The notes under the pieces are model-generated. The model did not search any database, was not told the origin of the DNA, and saw only the letters and a list, made by a program, of their open reading frames with translations. Positions 11,690 to 21,230 of a stretch of 29,145 nt of DNA are shown piece by piece; within the stretch, counting starts at the first letter, position 1; each line of letters begins with the position of its first letter. Origin of the DNA: a virus; IMG/VR virus record IMGVR_UViG_3300023174_000509, positions 1 through 29,145 of that record; one strand, 5' to 3'. The position numbers were made by a program, and so were the translations under genes.

Positions 11690-12040
11690 ATGGCACAAAT
11701 GAAAAAGTCTGGCCCAGCAAAACCAGCATATTCAACAAAGACTCAAACAAAAGATTCAATCATACAAGACATCACAAATCGCTATAGCGTGACTGCTCGT
11801 GAAGCCAGAGACATTGTTACTTCAGTTGGTACTTTCTTTAAGACTGTAAAAGAGATGAAGCCTGGTCAAGGTGGAACAGGACCAACTACTAAATCTGTAA
11901 GAGCAATCAAAGCTGCTGGTTCAGATGTTGTAAAACAAGTTAAAGAAACAGGTTCTGCAGCAAGGTCTGGTAGCAAGGGCACAACAGCAGCACAATCAAA
12001 AGTCAAGCGTGAAGTTAAGCCTGGCACAAAGCGCATTTAA
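11690..12040 (+). CDS. small basic hypothetical protein, 116 aa
   Basis: The product is Lys/Thr/Gly-rich with disordered ends and a central helix (SIIQDITNRYSVTAREARDI). The pI is clearly basic. It lies between terminase and portal, where small head-assembly or head-tail proteins are common. Its leader and first codons (GTTAGGATAACAATGGCA, 11678-11695) are an exact 18-base copy of those of the portal gene, suggesting insertion by local duplication. No family is recognised. Confidence 0.65.
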   Translation: MAQMKKSGPAKPAYSTKTQTKDSIIQDITNRYSVTAREARDIVTSVGTFFKTVKEMKPGQGGTGPTTKSVRAIKAAGSDVVKQVKETGSAARSGSKGTTAAQSKVKREVKPGTKRI

Positions 12041-12067
12041 TTTTTTAAAAACTAAGTTAGGATAACA

Positions 12068-13834
12068 ATGGCATTATCAATGGAACAAGTTGCAGCGAGA
12101 GTTGAAAACCTTCGCTACCGCAACGCTGAACGCGACGGTCGTAACCTCGACGTTCTTGCAGTCCGCAAGGGTAACATTGCATCTGTATATCCTGACTTCT
12201 TTCCAGACGGAGTAGATGCTAACGTAGTTGCTAACTTTATTGACATTGTCGCACGCGACTTGTCTGAGGTTATGGCACCACTACCTGCGGTTAACTGCTC
12301 TGCTGCCAACTCTGTTTCAGATAGAGCCCGTCAGTTTGCTGACAAGCGTACCCGCATCGCATCTAATTATTTCGCACACTCTGACCTTTCAGTTCAGATG
12401 TATCAAGGTGCTGACTGGTACCTAACATACGGTTTCCTCCCATTCTTTATTGAATTGGATGAGGAAGCAAAGATGCCACGCATCCGCCTAGAAAACCCTG
12501 TGGGTGCTTACCCAGAATTCGACCGCTACGGACGCTGCATTGCCTTTGCAAAGCGCTACATGACTTCTCTTGCAGAGTTAGTTGCGTTGTTCCCAGAGTA
12601 TGAATACTCTTTGCTAGGTGGCCCAGGCTACAAGCAAGATTTGAATACTCAAGTAGAAATGATTCGCTACTACGACAAAGACCAATCAGTAATCTACATC
12701 CCTACAAAGGATAACTTAGTGCTATCACGTGCTAAGAATCCATTGGGTAAGATGATGATTGTTGTAGCACGCAAGCCATCCATTGATGATGAACTACGTG
12801 GACAGTTCGATGACATCCTAGGTATCCAATTGCTTCGCAATCGTTTTGCCTTGCTTGCAATGGAAGCTGCAGAAAAGTCTGTACAGTCTCCAATCGTACT
12901 TCCTCAGGATGTACAGGAACTACAACTTGGTGGAGACGCTGTTATTCGTACAGCAAATCCAGCGGGCGTACGCCGTGTAGAACTTAATATTCCAGCAGGT
13001 GCATTTACTGAGCAGACACTTCTTAATCAAGAACTTCGTGTTGGTGCTCGTTACCCTGAATCTCGTACAGGAAATGTTAATGCATCGATTGTAACTGGTC
13101 AAGGTGTACAAGCTCTTATGGGAGCATTTGATACACAGATTAAATCTGCTCAAGCAATCTTTGCTTCTGCTCTTCGTGATGTAATCAGCATCTGTTTTGA
13201 AGTCGATGAACTGATTTTCCCAGAAGAAAAAACTATTCGTGGTGTTGACTCAGGTTCACCATATGAAATCACATACTCACCTAAGAAGGACATCAAGGGC
13301 GATTACTCAGCCGATGTTCGTTATGGTATGTTGGCTGGTCTTAACCCAGCACAGGGTCTTATCTTTATGCTCCAAGCACTTGGTGGTGGACTTATCTCCA
13401 AGGATATGGCAATGCGTGAACTTCCATTTACAGTTAACGTAACTCAAGAACTAGAAAAGATTGAAATCGAGAGTATGCGTCAATCGCTTCTCGGTTCCAT
13501 TACTGCACTCTCTCAAGCGATACCACAGATGGCAATGCAAGGCCAGGACGCTTCTGAAGTAGTGCGTCAGATTGCGGCTGTCATTAAGGCACGCCAAAAG
13601 GGACAGGCACTAGAGGACGTCATTGAAGAAGTCTTTACGCCACAGCCGCAACCAGTTCCTCCTGCTGGGGCCCAACAAGCGGTTGAGCAACCGTCCCCTG
13701 TTCCCGCTGGTGTTCCAGCAGGAGGCGCTACTCTTGCACCTGAACAGGGACCGCCTGACATTATGAGTTTGTTATCAGGTATTTCTGGTACAGGACAACC
13801 AACTGCAAGCGTAAGAACAATACGCAAGCGATAA
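12068..13834 (+). CDS. portal protein
   Basis: The 588-residue protein lies next to terminase and has portal features. An N-terminal alpha/beta region (NVVANFIDIVARDLSEVM) leads to a wing domain with FLPFFIELDEEAKMPRIRLENP. A long helical stem follows (about 255-400), then a Pro/Gln/Ala-rich disordered C-terminus (about 515-588) that may dock terminase or line the core. Portals form the dodecameric ring through which DNA enters and leaves. Length is typical. The call rests on position and overall layout rather than on a signature motif. The leader shares an 18-base repeat with the upstream gene. Confidence 0.8.
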   Translation: MALSMEQVAARVENLRYRNAERDGRNLDVLAVRKGNIASVYPDFFPDGVDANVVANFIDIVARDLSEVMAPLPAVNCSAANSVSDRARQFADKRTRIASNYFAHSDLSVQMYQGADWYLTYGFLPFFIELDEEAKMPRIRLENPVGAYPEFDRYGRCIAFAKRYMTSLAELVALFPEYEYSLLGGPGYKQDLNTQVEMIRYYDKDQSVIYIPTKDNLVLSRAKNPLGKMMIVVARKPSIDDELRGQFDDILGIQLLRNRFALLAMEAAEKSVQSPIVLPQDVQELQLGGDAVIRTANPAGVRRVELNIPAGAFTEQTLLNQELRVGARYPESRTGNVNASIVTGQGVQALMGAFDTQIKSAQAIFASALRDVISICFEVDELIFPEEKTIRGVDSGSPYEITYSPKKDIKGDYSADVRYGMLAGLNPAQGLIFMLQALGGGLISKDMAMRELPFTVNVTQELEKIEIESMRQSLLGSITALSQAIPQMAMQGQDASEVVRQIAAVIKARQKGQALEDVIEEVFTPQPQPVPPAGAQQAVEQPSPVPAGVPAGGATLAPEQGPPDIMSLLSGISGTGQPTASVRTIRKR

Positions 13835-13847
13835 GAAAGTAGGGGAC

Positions 13848-14393
13848 ATGACAACGATTATCGGCGTTCAGCACGAAGATAAATGTGTGATTGTATCTGA
13901 TAGTCGTATCGCAGCAGGCGGTAAAGTATACACACATCCTGATATGGTAAAGGTAGTTGAACGTGGAAGTTATATTATCGGTGGTGCTGGTAACTATCGT
14001 GCTTTGCAAGTGGTACTCCATGGGTGGACGCCTCCACTAGTAACAGTCAAAGCAAAAGCAAACTTGTATGAGTTTGTAATTAACAAAGTTGTACCGACAC
14101 TTAAAGCAACACTTGTTGAAGCAGGCGTAGACATTAATAAAACGTCAGATGATGACGATGATAAGTTTGAATTAAATCTTTTAATAGGCATCAATGGAAC
14201 TATCTTCGAGATAGATTCTGATTTTGCAGTAGGAATGAACAGTACTGGATTCTACGGTATTGGTTCAGGTGGTGACTTCGCAGTAGGAGCGCTCCACGCA
14301 GGAACGACAATGCTAGATGCAATGCGAATTGCAGCACTTAACAATAACGAGACGGCTCCGCCGTTTCATATCTTTGAGCAATTTACCAAGTAG
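13848..14393 (+). CDS. proteasome/HslV-like Ntn hydrolase, candidate prohead protease
   Basis: The 181-residue protein begins MTTIIGVQHEDKCVIVSDSR and aligns by eye with HslV and proteasome beta subunits. Met removal would expose Thr (T2) as nucleophile; D18 equals the conserved D17, and K35 sits one residue from the family K33. Later YIIGGAGN and the GIGSGGDFAVGALHAG loop match the core sheet and the conserved G-S-G-G segment. The length (about 180) is that of HslV. No ATPase partner is visible. Placed between portal and structural genes, it is the best candidate for the capsid-maturation protease, since no U9/U35/S14-type protease is seen. Degrading scaffold or host proteins is an alternative. 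Confidence 0.78.
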   Translation: MTTIIGVQHEDKCVIVSDSRIAAGGKVYTHPDMVKVVERGSYIIGGAGNYRALQVVLHGWTPPLVTVKAKANLYEFVINKVVPTLKATLVEAGVDINKTSDDDDDKFELNLLIGINGTIFEIDSDFAVGMNSTGFYGIGSGGDFAVGALHAGTTMLDAMRIAALNNNETAPPFHIFEQFTK

Positions 14394-14401
14394 GAGGAAC
14401 A

Positions 14402-14815
14402 ATGGCACGTGGTGGAGCAAACGGTGGACCACAGTATAATCAGGCCAACGTAAATCCTATGGGTGGTAATGGACAGAGCGGACGTATGGACCTAAATTAT
14501 TCTGGTTTGCCTTATGGACAAAACAAGGCTACTAATGAACAACGCACTGCTGCTCCAACAAAGGCTCCATCTTTTAACGCTGGTTCAGCACGCATGGGCG
14601 AAATGCGTTCATTAACTCCTATTACTGCTGAGACAGAACTTCCTGACCAACCAGTAACCGATATGAGTGGCTTATCATCTTTGCCACAACCTGCAGCAGA
14701 CCCTGACATTGAGCAAATGCGTACCATGTTACCAGTCCTTGAATTCTGGGCTAGTCAGCCTGATTCCTCACAAGGAACAAAGGACTATGTTCAGTATTTA
14801 AGGACCATTCTATGA
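14402..14815 (+). CDS. hypothetical virion-associated protein, 137 aa
   Basis: The first 90 residues are Gly/Asn/Gln/Pro-rich and probably disordered. The last 45 (DPDIEQMRTMLPVLEFWASQ, then YVQYLRTIL) form amphipathic helices. A strong AGGAGG precedes the ATG, and the stop overlaps the next start (ATGA), tying it to the 1594-residue protein. A head or portal accessory function is inferred from position only. Confidence 0.6.
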   Translation: MARGGANGGPQYNQANVNPMGGNGQSGRMDLNYSGLPYGQNKATNEQRTAAPTKAPSFNAGSARMGEMRSLTPITAETELPDQPVTDMSGLSSLPQPAADPDIEQMRTMLPVLEFWASQPDSSQGTKDYVQYLRTIL

Positions 14816-17800
14816 GCCTTTGGGAATACATTGGTAACACCCAAAAGTATCTTAATGGCGTAGGTGGAAACAATAACACACCTAACGTTAAGAATAATCG
14901 TCTGCCATTTGGCGTAACTGTTGACGTTGCAAAGAACCTGCCAGATAATCCTGGTGGATGGAACGATGCAGTAGAGAAGGCACGTGTTGCATCTCTTAGT
15001 ACTGCTGGAAATGTTTTAGGAAAGCCACAAGGCATCCTTGCAGGTGCTGCATTAGGTAGCGTAATTCCTGGTGTAGGAACTGGTGCTGGCGCACTTCTTG
15101 GTGCTACTGCTTATGGAATTGCTGAAGCTGATAAAGCAAGCAATGGTAAAGTCAGCAAGGTACTTATGGCTGGTGCAAAGAACGTACGTTCTAACTATGC
15201 TTTTGTTCGTGATGTCTCTAATAAAGATGCAGGCATGGGACTTCTTGCTGGTTTAACAATGATTGCTGGTGGTGTAGCTGGTGGAATTGCGGGTTTTGCG
15301 CTAGGTGGACCAGTTGGTGCAGTAGCAGGAGCAGGTCTTGGTGCAGCGTTTGCTGGTAAAGCAGAGCGTGATGTTGCAGAATCTGGCACACTTAATTTTA
15401 TTGACAAGGAATTGCAGAAGTCTGCTAAATTTTCTGAGTCAGATGCAGGTCAAGAGCACTACAACTTTGGCCGTGATACTACACAATTTGCTGCAAAAAT
15501 TACAGGTTGGAACACATTAGGTGACACAACCAAGGGAATTGGTGCAGTTACATCTGGTATTCTTAACTTTGGTTTAGAAGCAAACGTAGGGCCTGATGTA
15601 TTAGGTTTAAAACTTGCAGGTTCTGCCGCACGTAGCGCACTTGTTAACCCAATTATTCAGCAACAGGGTGGAATCAGCGCACGAGTATTTAAGGGAACCA
15701 GCCCAGACCTAATTAGAGACCGTCTGATGACAGACGTTGACCTAATCAAGCGTACAGTTGCTGGTGAAGTTACACCTTACACACCAGTATTTAAATTTTA
15801 TCGTGAGAATGACGCAGCAACAGTTATCCAACGTCCAGAATTTCGTAATGAAATTGGACAGATTGGCGCAAATCTTGTAGCTGGTCAAACAGATGAAGTT
15901 ATTGGACTTGTTCTTCGTGTTGGCCGCGGCGATATTGGTGCACTTCAGGAACTTGCCGCTAAACGTGCCGACAAATGGGCGGAACTTAATCGTTACCAGT
16001 CGGCACTTGAGTCTGTTGACAACGGATACAACGTATACTTTGAGTTTAAAGATGACATGATGCTCCTGTCTAACCGCTTTAAGGATAAGCGTGAAGCAGT
16101 AGAAGCAGAAATTAGTGCACTTCGCAAAGAAGTAGTATTTGTTAATGACGCACTTAAACTAGATACACGCATGGTTGACCGTACTGTATCTAAGTTTGCA
16201 TGGGCTGAGCGTTTACGTAATGACTTTGCTAAAGAACGTGCTGCTCGCAAGTTGGAAGGCACGGAACTTCCTGGTCGTGAGACGCCAGTAGGTTCAGTAG
16301 TGCAGGCGTTCTACCAAGCCAACCCATTATCTGTACCTATTCGTTTTATTGAGCGTCTAACTGATGAAGCTCCTCGTGGAACGGTTAACTTTAACGAACC
16401 ACTAATGGCAGTTGAACGTGTTCGTACAAATATTCGCGCAGCAGTACAGGCAAGACAGATTATGCCTGAAGAAGCGCGTACATTCTTGGATGATTTTATT
16501 AAGTCTCCAAACGAAATTGATAAGTTTAACTTTGTTGAAGCATTCAATGACACACTTATCCAGCGTTCTGCTGCCAAGTATGGAGTTTCTCCACTAATTG
16601 CTGATGAAGTAATCAGTGCCTACCGTAGAGAAAACCGCAAGATAGTATCTCAAGCAAAAGCAGCAAAAGAACTAGATAGTGCTTACTTTATTGATGAAGC
16701 AGGTGAAGTTGCTGTCGACCCTGTACTTGTCACCCAGTTAGCCAATGGTTCTAACATCATTAACGCTAAAGAAGTAGATGCAGCGTTCAAGCGCTACTCT
16801 ATTAAGTATGGTGAAGAGGCAAGCCTACCACAGAACCTACTATTAGGCGGCAAGTTTGTAGCAGATGAATTCAATGGACTATGGCGTGGCTTTACATTAG
16901 CACGTGCTGGTTACCCAATCAACATTATCCGTGATTCTGCACTACGCGCATGGGGAGATGTGTCTCTCTTTGGCGTATTCAAGGAACTTGGCATCGAAAC
17001 AATGGATGCTTTGACACGCAATACCAACAGCGTTAATAGAATTAATGACTGGGTTAAGGGTACGGCTAATCCAAGTAAAAACATTGCCAACATTCGAGGC
17101 AATATCGAAGAACGTTTATCTGTAGTTAGACTACTAGAGTCTAAGTTGAAGGATGCAAAGTATGACTTCGATAATCCTCCTAAGGTTGTAACAGACTCAG
17201 TTGCCCGTACATTAGAGCAGCACAAGCAGATTAAGAACACAATTGAAGAATTGCGTCGTCAAGAAACAGCCCTTACATCTGGTATTAAATCAAAACCAGT
17301 AGGCCGTGACAAGGTTACCGTAAGTGGATATGATTTTCCTGCACCATTCTCTGGTCGTTTCGGTGCAATCTCTCGTCAGCAGTTAACACAGAAGGATGAC
17401 CTACGTCGTGCTCTTGCATCTGCTAAGGAATTAGAGATTGAAAGCATACGTCGTGACCGTACTGGTAGCATTCCCATTGTTGCAGCAGAGAATGAAGCAA
17501 AGCATCTGCAGGCTTGGGAGCAAATCCTAAACGATAAGATTCGCTTTGACGACGTAGCACGTCAGATTCTTGAAGGCAAAAAGAAGAGTGATGTTATTTT
17601 ATGGATGAAAGACCCAGCAAATATTAGCTATCTTGACCGTTTCGGTACAGGTATTACAGCCAATACAGCCTATGAGCGTGTTAAAACTGTTGTAGATACA
17701 TGGGCACCTAATGCTGAACTACGTAAGTTAATCCTTGAGGATAAACTTGACCTAGTTAAGTTAAAGCAATTATACCCAGATGTACATCAACGTCCTATTG

Positions 17801-19596
17801 TTCTTACAGATGCAGTAGATGATATGATGGCACGTAGCAATGCATATGGTAAGTTCCGTGATACACTCAAGGACACAGTTGCATGGCTATCTACAGTACC
17901 TACAAGCCGCCTTATGTACAATCCATACTTCGCATTGAAGTATCAGCAGAAGTTACAGAATATGGTAACAATTGCTAATGCACAGGGGCGCAGATTAACA
18001 GATGCTGATAAATCTTTATTTGAAAAGACTGCACGTGAGTATGGCATAAGCGAATACCGCAATAAGTTAAACTCCTTCCATAAGGATATGAACTATGCTG
18101 GTATCATTAACTACGTTCTTGCATTTTTCCCTGCATTAATCGAGCAATACCGTGCATACGGTAAGATTGCACTAGAAAATCCAGACTTTATTGCTAAGGC
18201 TGCACAGGTTACTACACTGCCAGGACGTGTTGGTGAAGTAGAAACTGATGCATTCGGTACGGAATACCTAAAGGTGGCTATGCCATTTACTGGTGTAGAG
18301 GGTCGCATTCCTACTAGTTGGTTCAATCCTTTGAATCCTACTGGTGGAGCAATCATCTCTGCTGGACCTATTGCTACATTCTCTGTTAACGCTGTTGCGA
18401 AGAAGTACAGCTTCGAGAACAAGTTTACTGACTTCTTCCTACCATTCGGTGCACAGTCTAATGTATTGCAGCCATTAACACCTAATACACTTAAGCGTAG
18501 TGCTCAGGCATTCCAGGCTGTATTTGCACGCAGTGGTGAGCAATTCAATAAAGATGCTAATATGATTCTTATGCAGAAGCGATATGACTTTTCACAGACA
18601 AAGGGTAGACAACCTAACTCTGCTGAGTTGAAGGACTTATCAAACCAGGCAGAAGATGGTGCAGTATCCTTTGCGATGCTACGTTTCTTCTCATCTGTTA
18701 TGTTCCCAACACAGCCACGCCCTGTAACACCATTAACATTCTATGCTGATGAGTTAAACAAGATGCGTAATGCTGACCCTATCAACGGTGAAGAAGCATT
18801 CCTTGAGAAGTATCCTGATTTCTTCCTGCTAACAACACGTCTATCTGATGCTACATCAGGTCTGAATCCAGACAAGACTGCTACTACATTAGCAAAGGAT
18901 AACCCTCAGGCTATTAAGGCTATTGTGTCTGCCATAGGTGAAGATAACCTTGGCGTTCTAGGTGCAGTGTTCAACGATGCTAACTACGCATTCTCATCTG
19001 CAGCCCAGGCTTGGTTACAAACATCTACGATTCCAGGTACTAGTAAGAAGTTCCGTGAGGTTGGCGCATCTTTAGATGCTAGCCGTTCATCTATTGTGAA
19101 CAAGGGCTGGAATGACTGGTACAAGATGATTACAATTGTAACAGAAGAACTAGAAGCATCAGGTATGGACCCAGCAAAGGGCTTTGGTAAGTCTATTATG
19201 GACAACTATAAGGCTCAGTTTACTGAGGCACAGAAGACTTCTAACAACCTATGGTACGAAGAGAAGATTGAGAACTCATTCGGTGGTAGCAAGAGCAAGC
19301 AGGCAGATGCTGTGCGTGCTCTAACTATTGCACTTAACGATGATAAACTAGGTTCACAGTTATTGAAGCAGCCTAGATTCTCTACGATTGTTGACTACTT
19401 GAACCTACGTTATGATGTATATGATGGCTTGCAGTCTATGGGAACAACCTATGATTCCAAGAAAGCAGCGCAGTTACGTTCAAATGTAGAGACAATTGTT
19501 AACACAATGAAGAAGAAAGATATTAACTTTGCTAAGTTCTACGAGCGTTACTTCTCGGATGATAAGTTTGACTACGTATATGAGGAGCAAAAATAA
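14812..19596 (+). CDS. giant internal virion / DNA-ejection-like protein, 1594 aa
   Basis: The longest gene of the window encodes a helical protein with two Gly/Ala-rich membrane-insertion segments of glycine-zipper type (residues about 74-104 and 143-182). A long coiled-coil-rich middle and more helical domains follow. I see no clear hydrolase motif. Size, glycine zippers and position between portal and capsid genes fit ejection/inner-core proteins, which leave the head and form a channel across the envelope. A tape-measure protein is the alternative, but its position upstream of the capsid and the absence of tail-tube genes argue against it. The start overlaps the previous stop by four bases. 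Confidence 0.6.
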   Translation: MSLWEYIGNTQKYLNGVGGNNNTPNVKNNRLPFGVTVDVAKNLPDNPGGWNDAVEKARVASLSTAGNVLGKPQGILAGAALGSVIPGVGTGAGALLGATAYGIAEADKASNGKVSKVLMAGAKNVRSNYAFVRDVSNKDAGMGLLAGLTMIAGGVAGGIAGFALGGPVGAVAGAGLGAAFAGKAERDVAESGTLNFIDKELQKSAKFSESDAGQEHYNFGRDTTQFAAKITGWNTLGDTTKGIGAVTSGILNFGLEANVGPDVLGLKLAGSAARSALVNPIIQQQGGISARVFKGTSPDLIRDRLMTDVDLIKRTVAGEVTPYTPVFKFYRENDAATVIQRPEFRNEIGQIGANLVAGQTDEVIGLVLRVGRGDIGALQELAAKRADKWAELNRYQSALESVDNGYNVYFEFKDDMMLLSNRFKDKREAVEAEISALRKEVVFVNDALKLDTRMVDRTVSKFAWAERLRNDFAKERAARKLEGTELPGRETPVGSVVQAFYQANPLSVPIRFIERLTDEAPRGTVNFNEPLMAVERVRTNIRAAVQARQIMPEEARTFLDDFIKSPNEIDKFNFVEAFNDTLIQRSAAKYGVSPLIADEVISAYRRENRKIVSQAKAAKELDSAYFIDEAGEVAVDPVLVTQLANGSNIINAKEVDAAFKRYSIKYGEEASLPQNLLLGGKFVADEFNGLWRGFTLARAGYPINIIRDSALRAWGDVSLFGVFKELGIETMDALTRNTNSVNRINDWVKGTANPSKNIANIRGNIEERLSVVRLLESKLKDAKYDFDNPPKVVTDSVARTLEQHKQIKNTIEELRRQETALTSGIKSKPVGRDKVTVSGYDFPAPFSGRFGAISRQQLTQKDDLRRALASAKELEIESIRRDRTGSIPIVAAENEAKHLQAWEQILNDKIRFDDVARQILEGKKKSDVILWMKDPANISYLDRFGTGITANTAYERVKTVVDTWAPNAELRKLILEDKLDLVKLKQLYPDVHQRPIVLTDAVDDMMARSNAYGKFRDTLKDTVAWLSTVPTSRLMYNPYFALKYQQKLQNMVTIANAQGRRLTDADKSLFEKTAREYGISEYRNKLNSFHKDMNYAGIINYVLAFFPALIEQYRAYGKIALENPDFIAKAAQVTTLPGRVGEVETDAFGTEYLKVAMPFTGVEGRIPTSWFNPLNPTGGAIISAGPIATFSVNAVAKKYSFENKFTDFFLPFGAQSNVLQPLTPNTLKRSAQAFQAVFARSGEQFNKDANMILMQKRYDFSQTKGRQPNSAELKDLSNQAEDGAVSFAMLRFFSSVMFPTQPRPVTPLTFYADELNKMRNADPINGEEAFLEKYPDFFLLTTRLSDATSGLNPDKTATTLAKDNPQAIKAIVSAIGEDNLGVLGAVFNDANYAFSSAAQAWLQTSTIPGTSKKFREVGASLDASRSSIVNKGWNDWYKMITIVTEELEASGMDPAKGFGKSIMDNYKAQFTEAQKTSNNLWYEEKIENSFGGSKSKQADAVRALTIALNDDKLGSQLLKQPRFSTIVDYLNLRYDVYDGLQSMGTTYDSKKAAQLRSNVETIVNTMKKKDINFAKFYERYFSDDKFDYVYEEQK

Positions 19597-20324
19597 TGGC
19601 AATTGATAATCCAGTAGGGCGAGGAACCAGTGCAACTGGCATTGTCCCTAATATGCCATCAGTCGGTAGTAACACATTGCCACCTATCTCATCAACCTGG
19701 GCAAACAATATTAACAATAGATTGCAAGATGCACGCATTGGTCTTGCTCCTACATCATTCCAGCAAGGCGCCAGCCTAGTTGATAGTTTTACTAAGCCTC
19801 AGTTGACTAACATTGCTAAGGTTCTTAAGAGTCTAGGCTATAGTAAGTCACAGATTTCTACTGGTATAAAGGTTAAGGATATTCTAGTATCTGATTTTGG
19901 TACGACTCTAGCCTCATCTAAGACATATAATGACTTTGTAAATACAGTATCAGTTGATGTCCTTACGGGACTTAATACAGATACTAATGCAAACGTGCCA
20001 ACTCAGACTATCCAGAAGTACGACCCAGCAGTACTTGGTAAATTGATTGATAACATTTACCAAGAGACACTGGGAGAACCAGCAACTGAAGCACAGAAGG
20101 CTTTGCGTCTAGCAGAACTTGAAGGCATGATTGCTACTGGAACAACCACAACAACCAAGAAGGTTGGTGGAAAGAATGTTGTCACAGTAACTCCAGGCTT
20201 TAGCCAAGAGCGTGCAAAGGTAAACATTGAGGAACAACTCAAGGTTATGAACCCAGATGAATTCGACCGTAAGAAGCGCATTGACTTCCAGGGTTGGCTA
20301 TCACAGAATGTGGCAGGTGCATAA
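19596..20324 (+). CDS. virion-associated hypothetical protein, 242 aa
   Basis: The N-terminus is Pro/Gly/Ser-rich. The rest is helical, with KYDPAVLGKLIDNIYQETLG and a Thr-rich patch (ATGTTTTTKK) before a charged C-terminal helix. The ATG overlaps the upstream TAA by one base, and the next gene begins immediately after its stop. With its two downstream neighbours it forms a block of co-translated companions to the giant protein, probably core or ejection components. No family is recognised. Confidence 0.6.
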   Translation: MAIDNPVGRGTSATGIVPNMPSVGSNTLPPISSTWANNINNRLQDARIGLAPTSFQQGASLVDSFTKPQLTNIAKVLKSLGYSKSQISTGIKVKDILVSDFGTTLASSKTYNDFVNTVSVDVLTGLNTDTNANVPTQTIQKYDPAVLGKLIDNIYQETLGEPATEAQKALRLAELEGMIATGTTTTTKKVGGKNVVTVTPGFSQERAKVNIEEQLKVMNPDEFDRKKRIDFQGWLSQNVAGA

Positions 20325-21230
20325 ATGGCAGCAGCAGATGATGCTAACGCAGCAAGAATTGCAGCAATAGGTGATGCTGATGTAAAAGGTATTGCCACAG
20401 CCGCATCTTATGGAATCAGTGAGGCATTATTAGCAGCCTATCCTGAGTTGCAGAATGTTTACTTGCTCTTTAAAGAAGGCAGGACTGCAGCAGCTCTTGA
20501 GGCTCTATACGCTACAAACTACTACAAGAACCTTAGCCCAACAGTTAAAACACGCAGCAAACTAAAGTTAGAACAACCTGGCGTATATGCTGATTCATTT
20601 GAGAAGTATAGACTACAGGCAAAGAAACGTTTAGTTCAGACTGGTATCAAGATTGATGATGCTACACTTAATCAATTGGCACAAACAGCATATGACCAGG
20701 GTCTAGATGATAACCAGTTTGACATGCTTCTTAAGACATCAGGCAAGATTCTTGGCTATGGTGGCACAACACTAGGCGATGTTTCAACTTTGCAATCGTA
20801 TTCTCGTGCATTTGGTGTAGACAATATGTTTAACAAAGCATTCTGGGATTCACAATCAGCAGAACTTGCTATTGGTAACACAACAACTCAGGACATTGAG
20901 GCTCAGATTCGCGAGACTGCAGCAAGTGCATATCCGTCATACGCTGAATCAATCCGTAAAGGTGTATCATTAGATGCTATTTCATCTGCATACAAGGCTT
21001 CGTACTCATCCATTTTAGAGGTAGACCCTGACTCAGTAACATACAATAACCCACGTCTTCGCCGTGCACTACAGTATATCGACCCAAAGACAGGACAACC
21101 AGGAGTTATGCCTATTTGGCAGTTTGAAAAAGAACTACGCTCAGCACCTGAGTGGGAGTACACGAACAATGCTCGTGATACTATTGACTCATTAACCCTT
21201 AAAGTATTTCGTGATATGGGGATTGCATAA
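20325..21230 (+). CDS. virion-associated hypothetical protein, 301 aa
   Basis: The Ala-rich start (MAAADDANAARIAAIGDADV) leads to a mostly helical protein with ALEALYATNYYKNLSPTVKT and a repeated AYDQGLDDNQFDMLL-type helical motif. A conserved-looking C-terminus (RLRRALQYIDPKTGQPGVMP, then WEYTNNARDTIDSL) follows. It begins directly after the previous stop, and its TAA overlaps the next ATG by one base. It is likely a structural or ejected protein, inferred from context. Confidence 0.6.
   Translation: MAAADDANAARIAAIGDADVKGIATAASYGISEALLAAYPELQNVYLLFKEGRTAAALEALYATNYYKNLSPTVKTRSKLKLEQPGVYADSFEKYRLQAKKRLVQTGIKIDDATLNQLAQTAYDQGLDDNQFDMLLKTSGKILGYGGTTLGDVSTLQSYSRAFGVDNMFNKAFWDSQSAELAIGNTTTQDIEAQIRETAASAYPSYAESIRKGVSLDAISSAYKASYSSILEVDPDSVTYNNPRLRRALQYIDPKTGQPGVMPIWQFEKELRSAPEWEYTNNARDTIDSLTLKVFRDMGIA

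Noticed and set aside
14812-19596. Tape-measure protein
   Set aside because: The gene precedes the capsid, no tail-tube or tail-assembly frameshift genes are near, and two glycine-zipper segments lie at the N-terminus. An ejection/internal protein fits better, although this is not proven.
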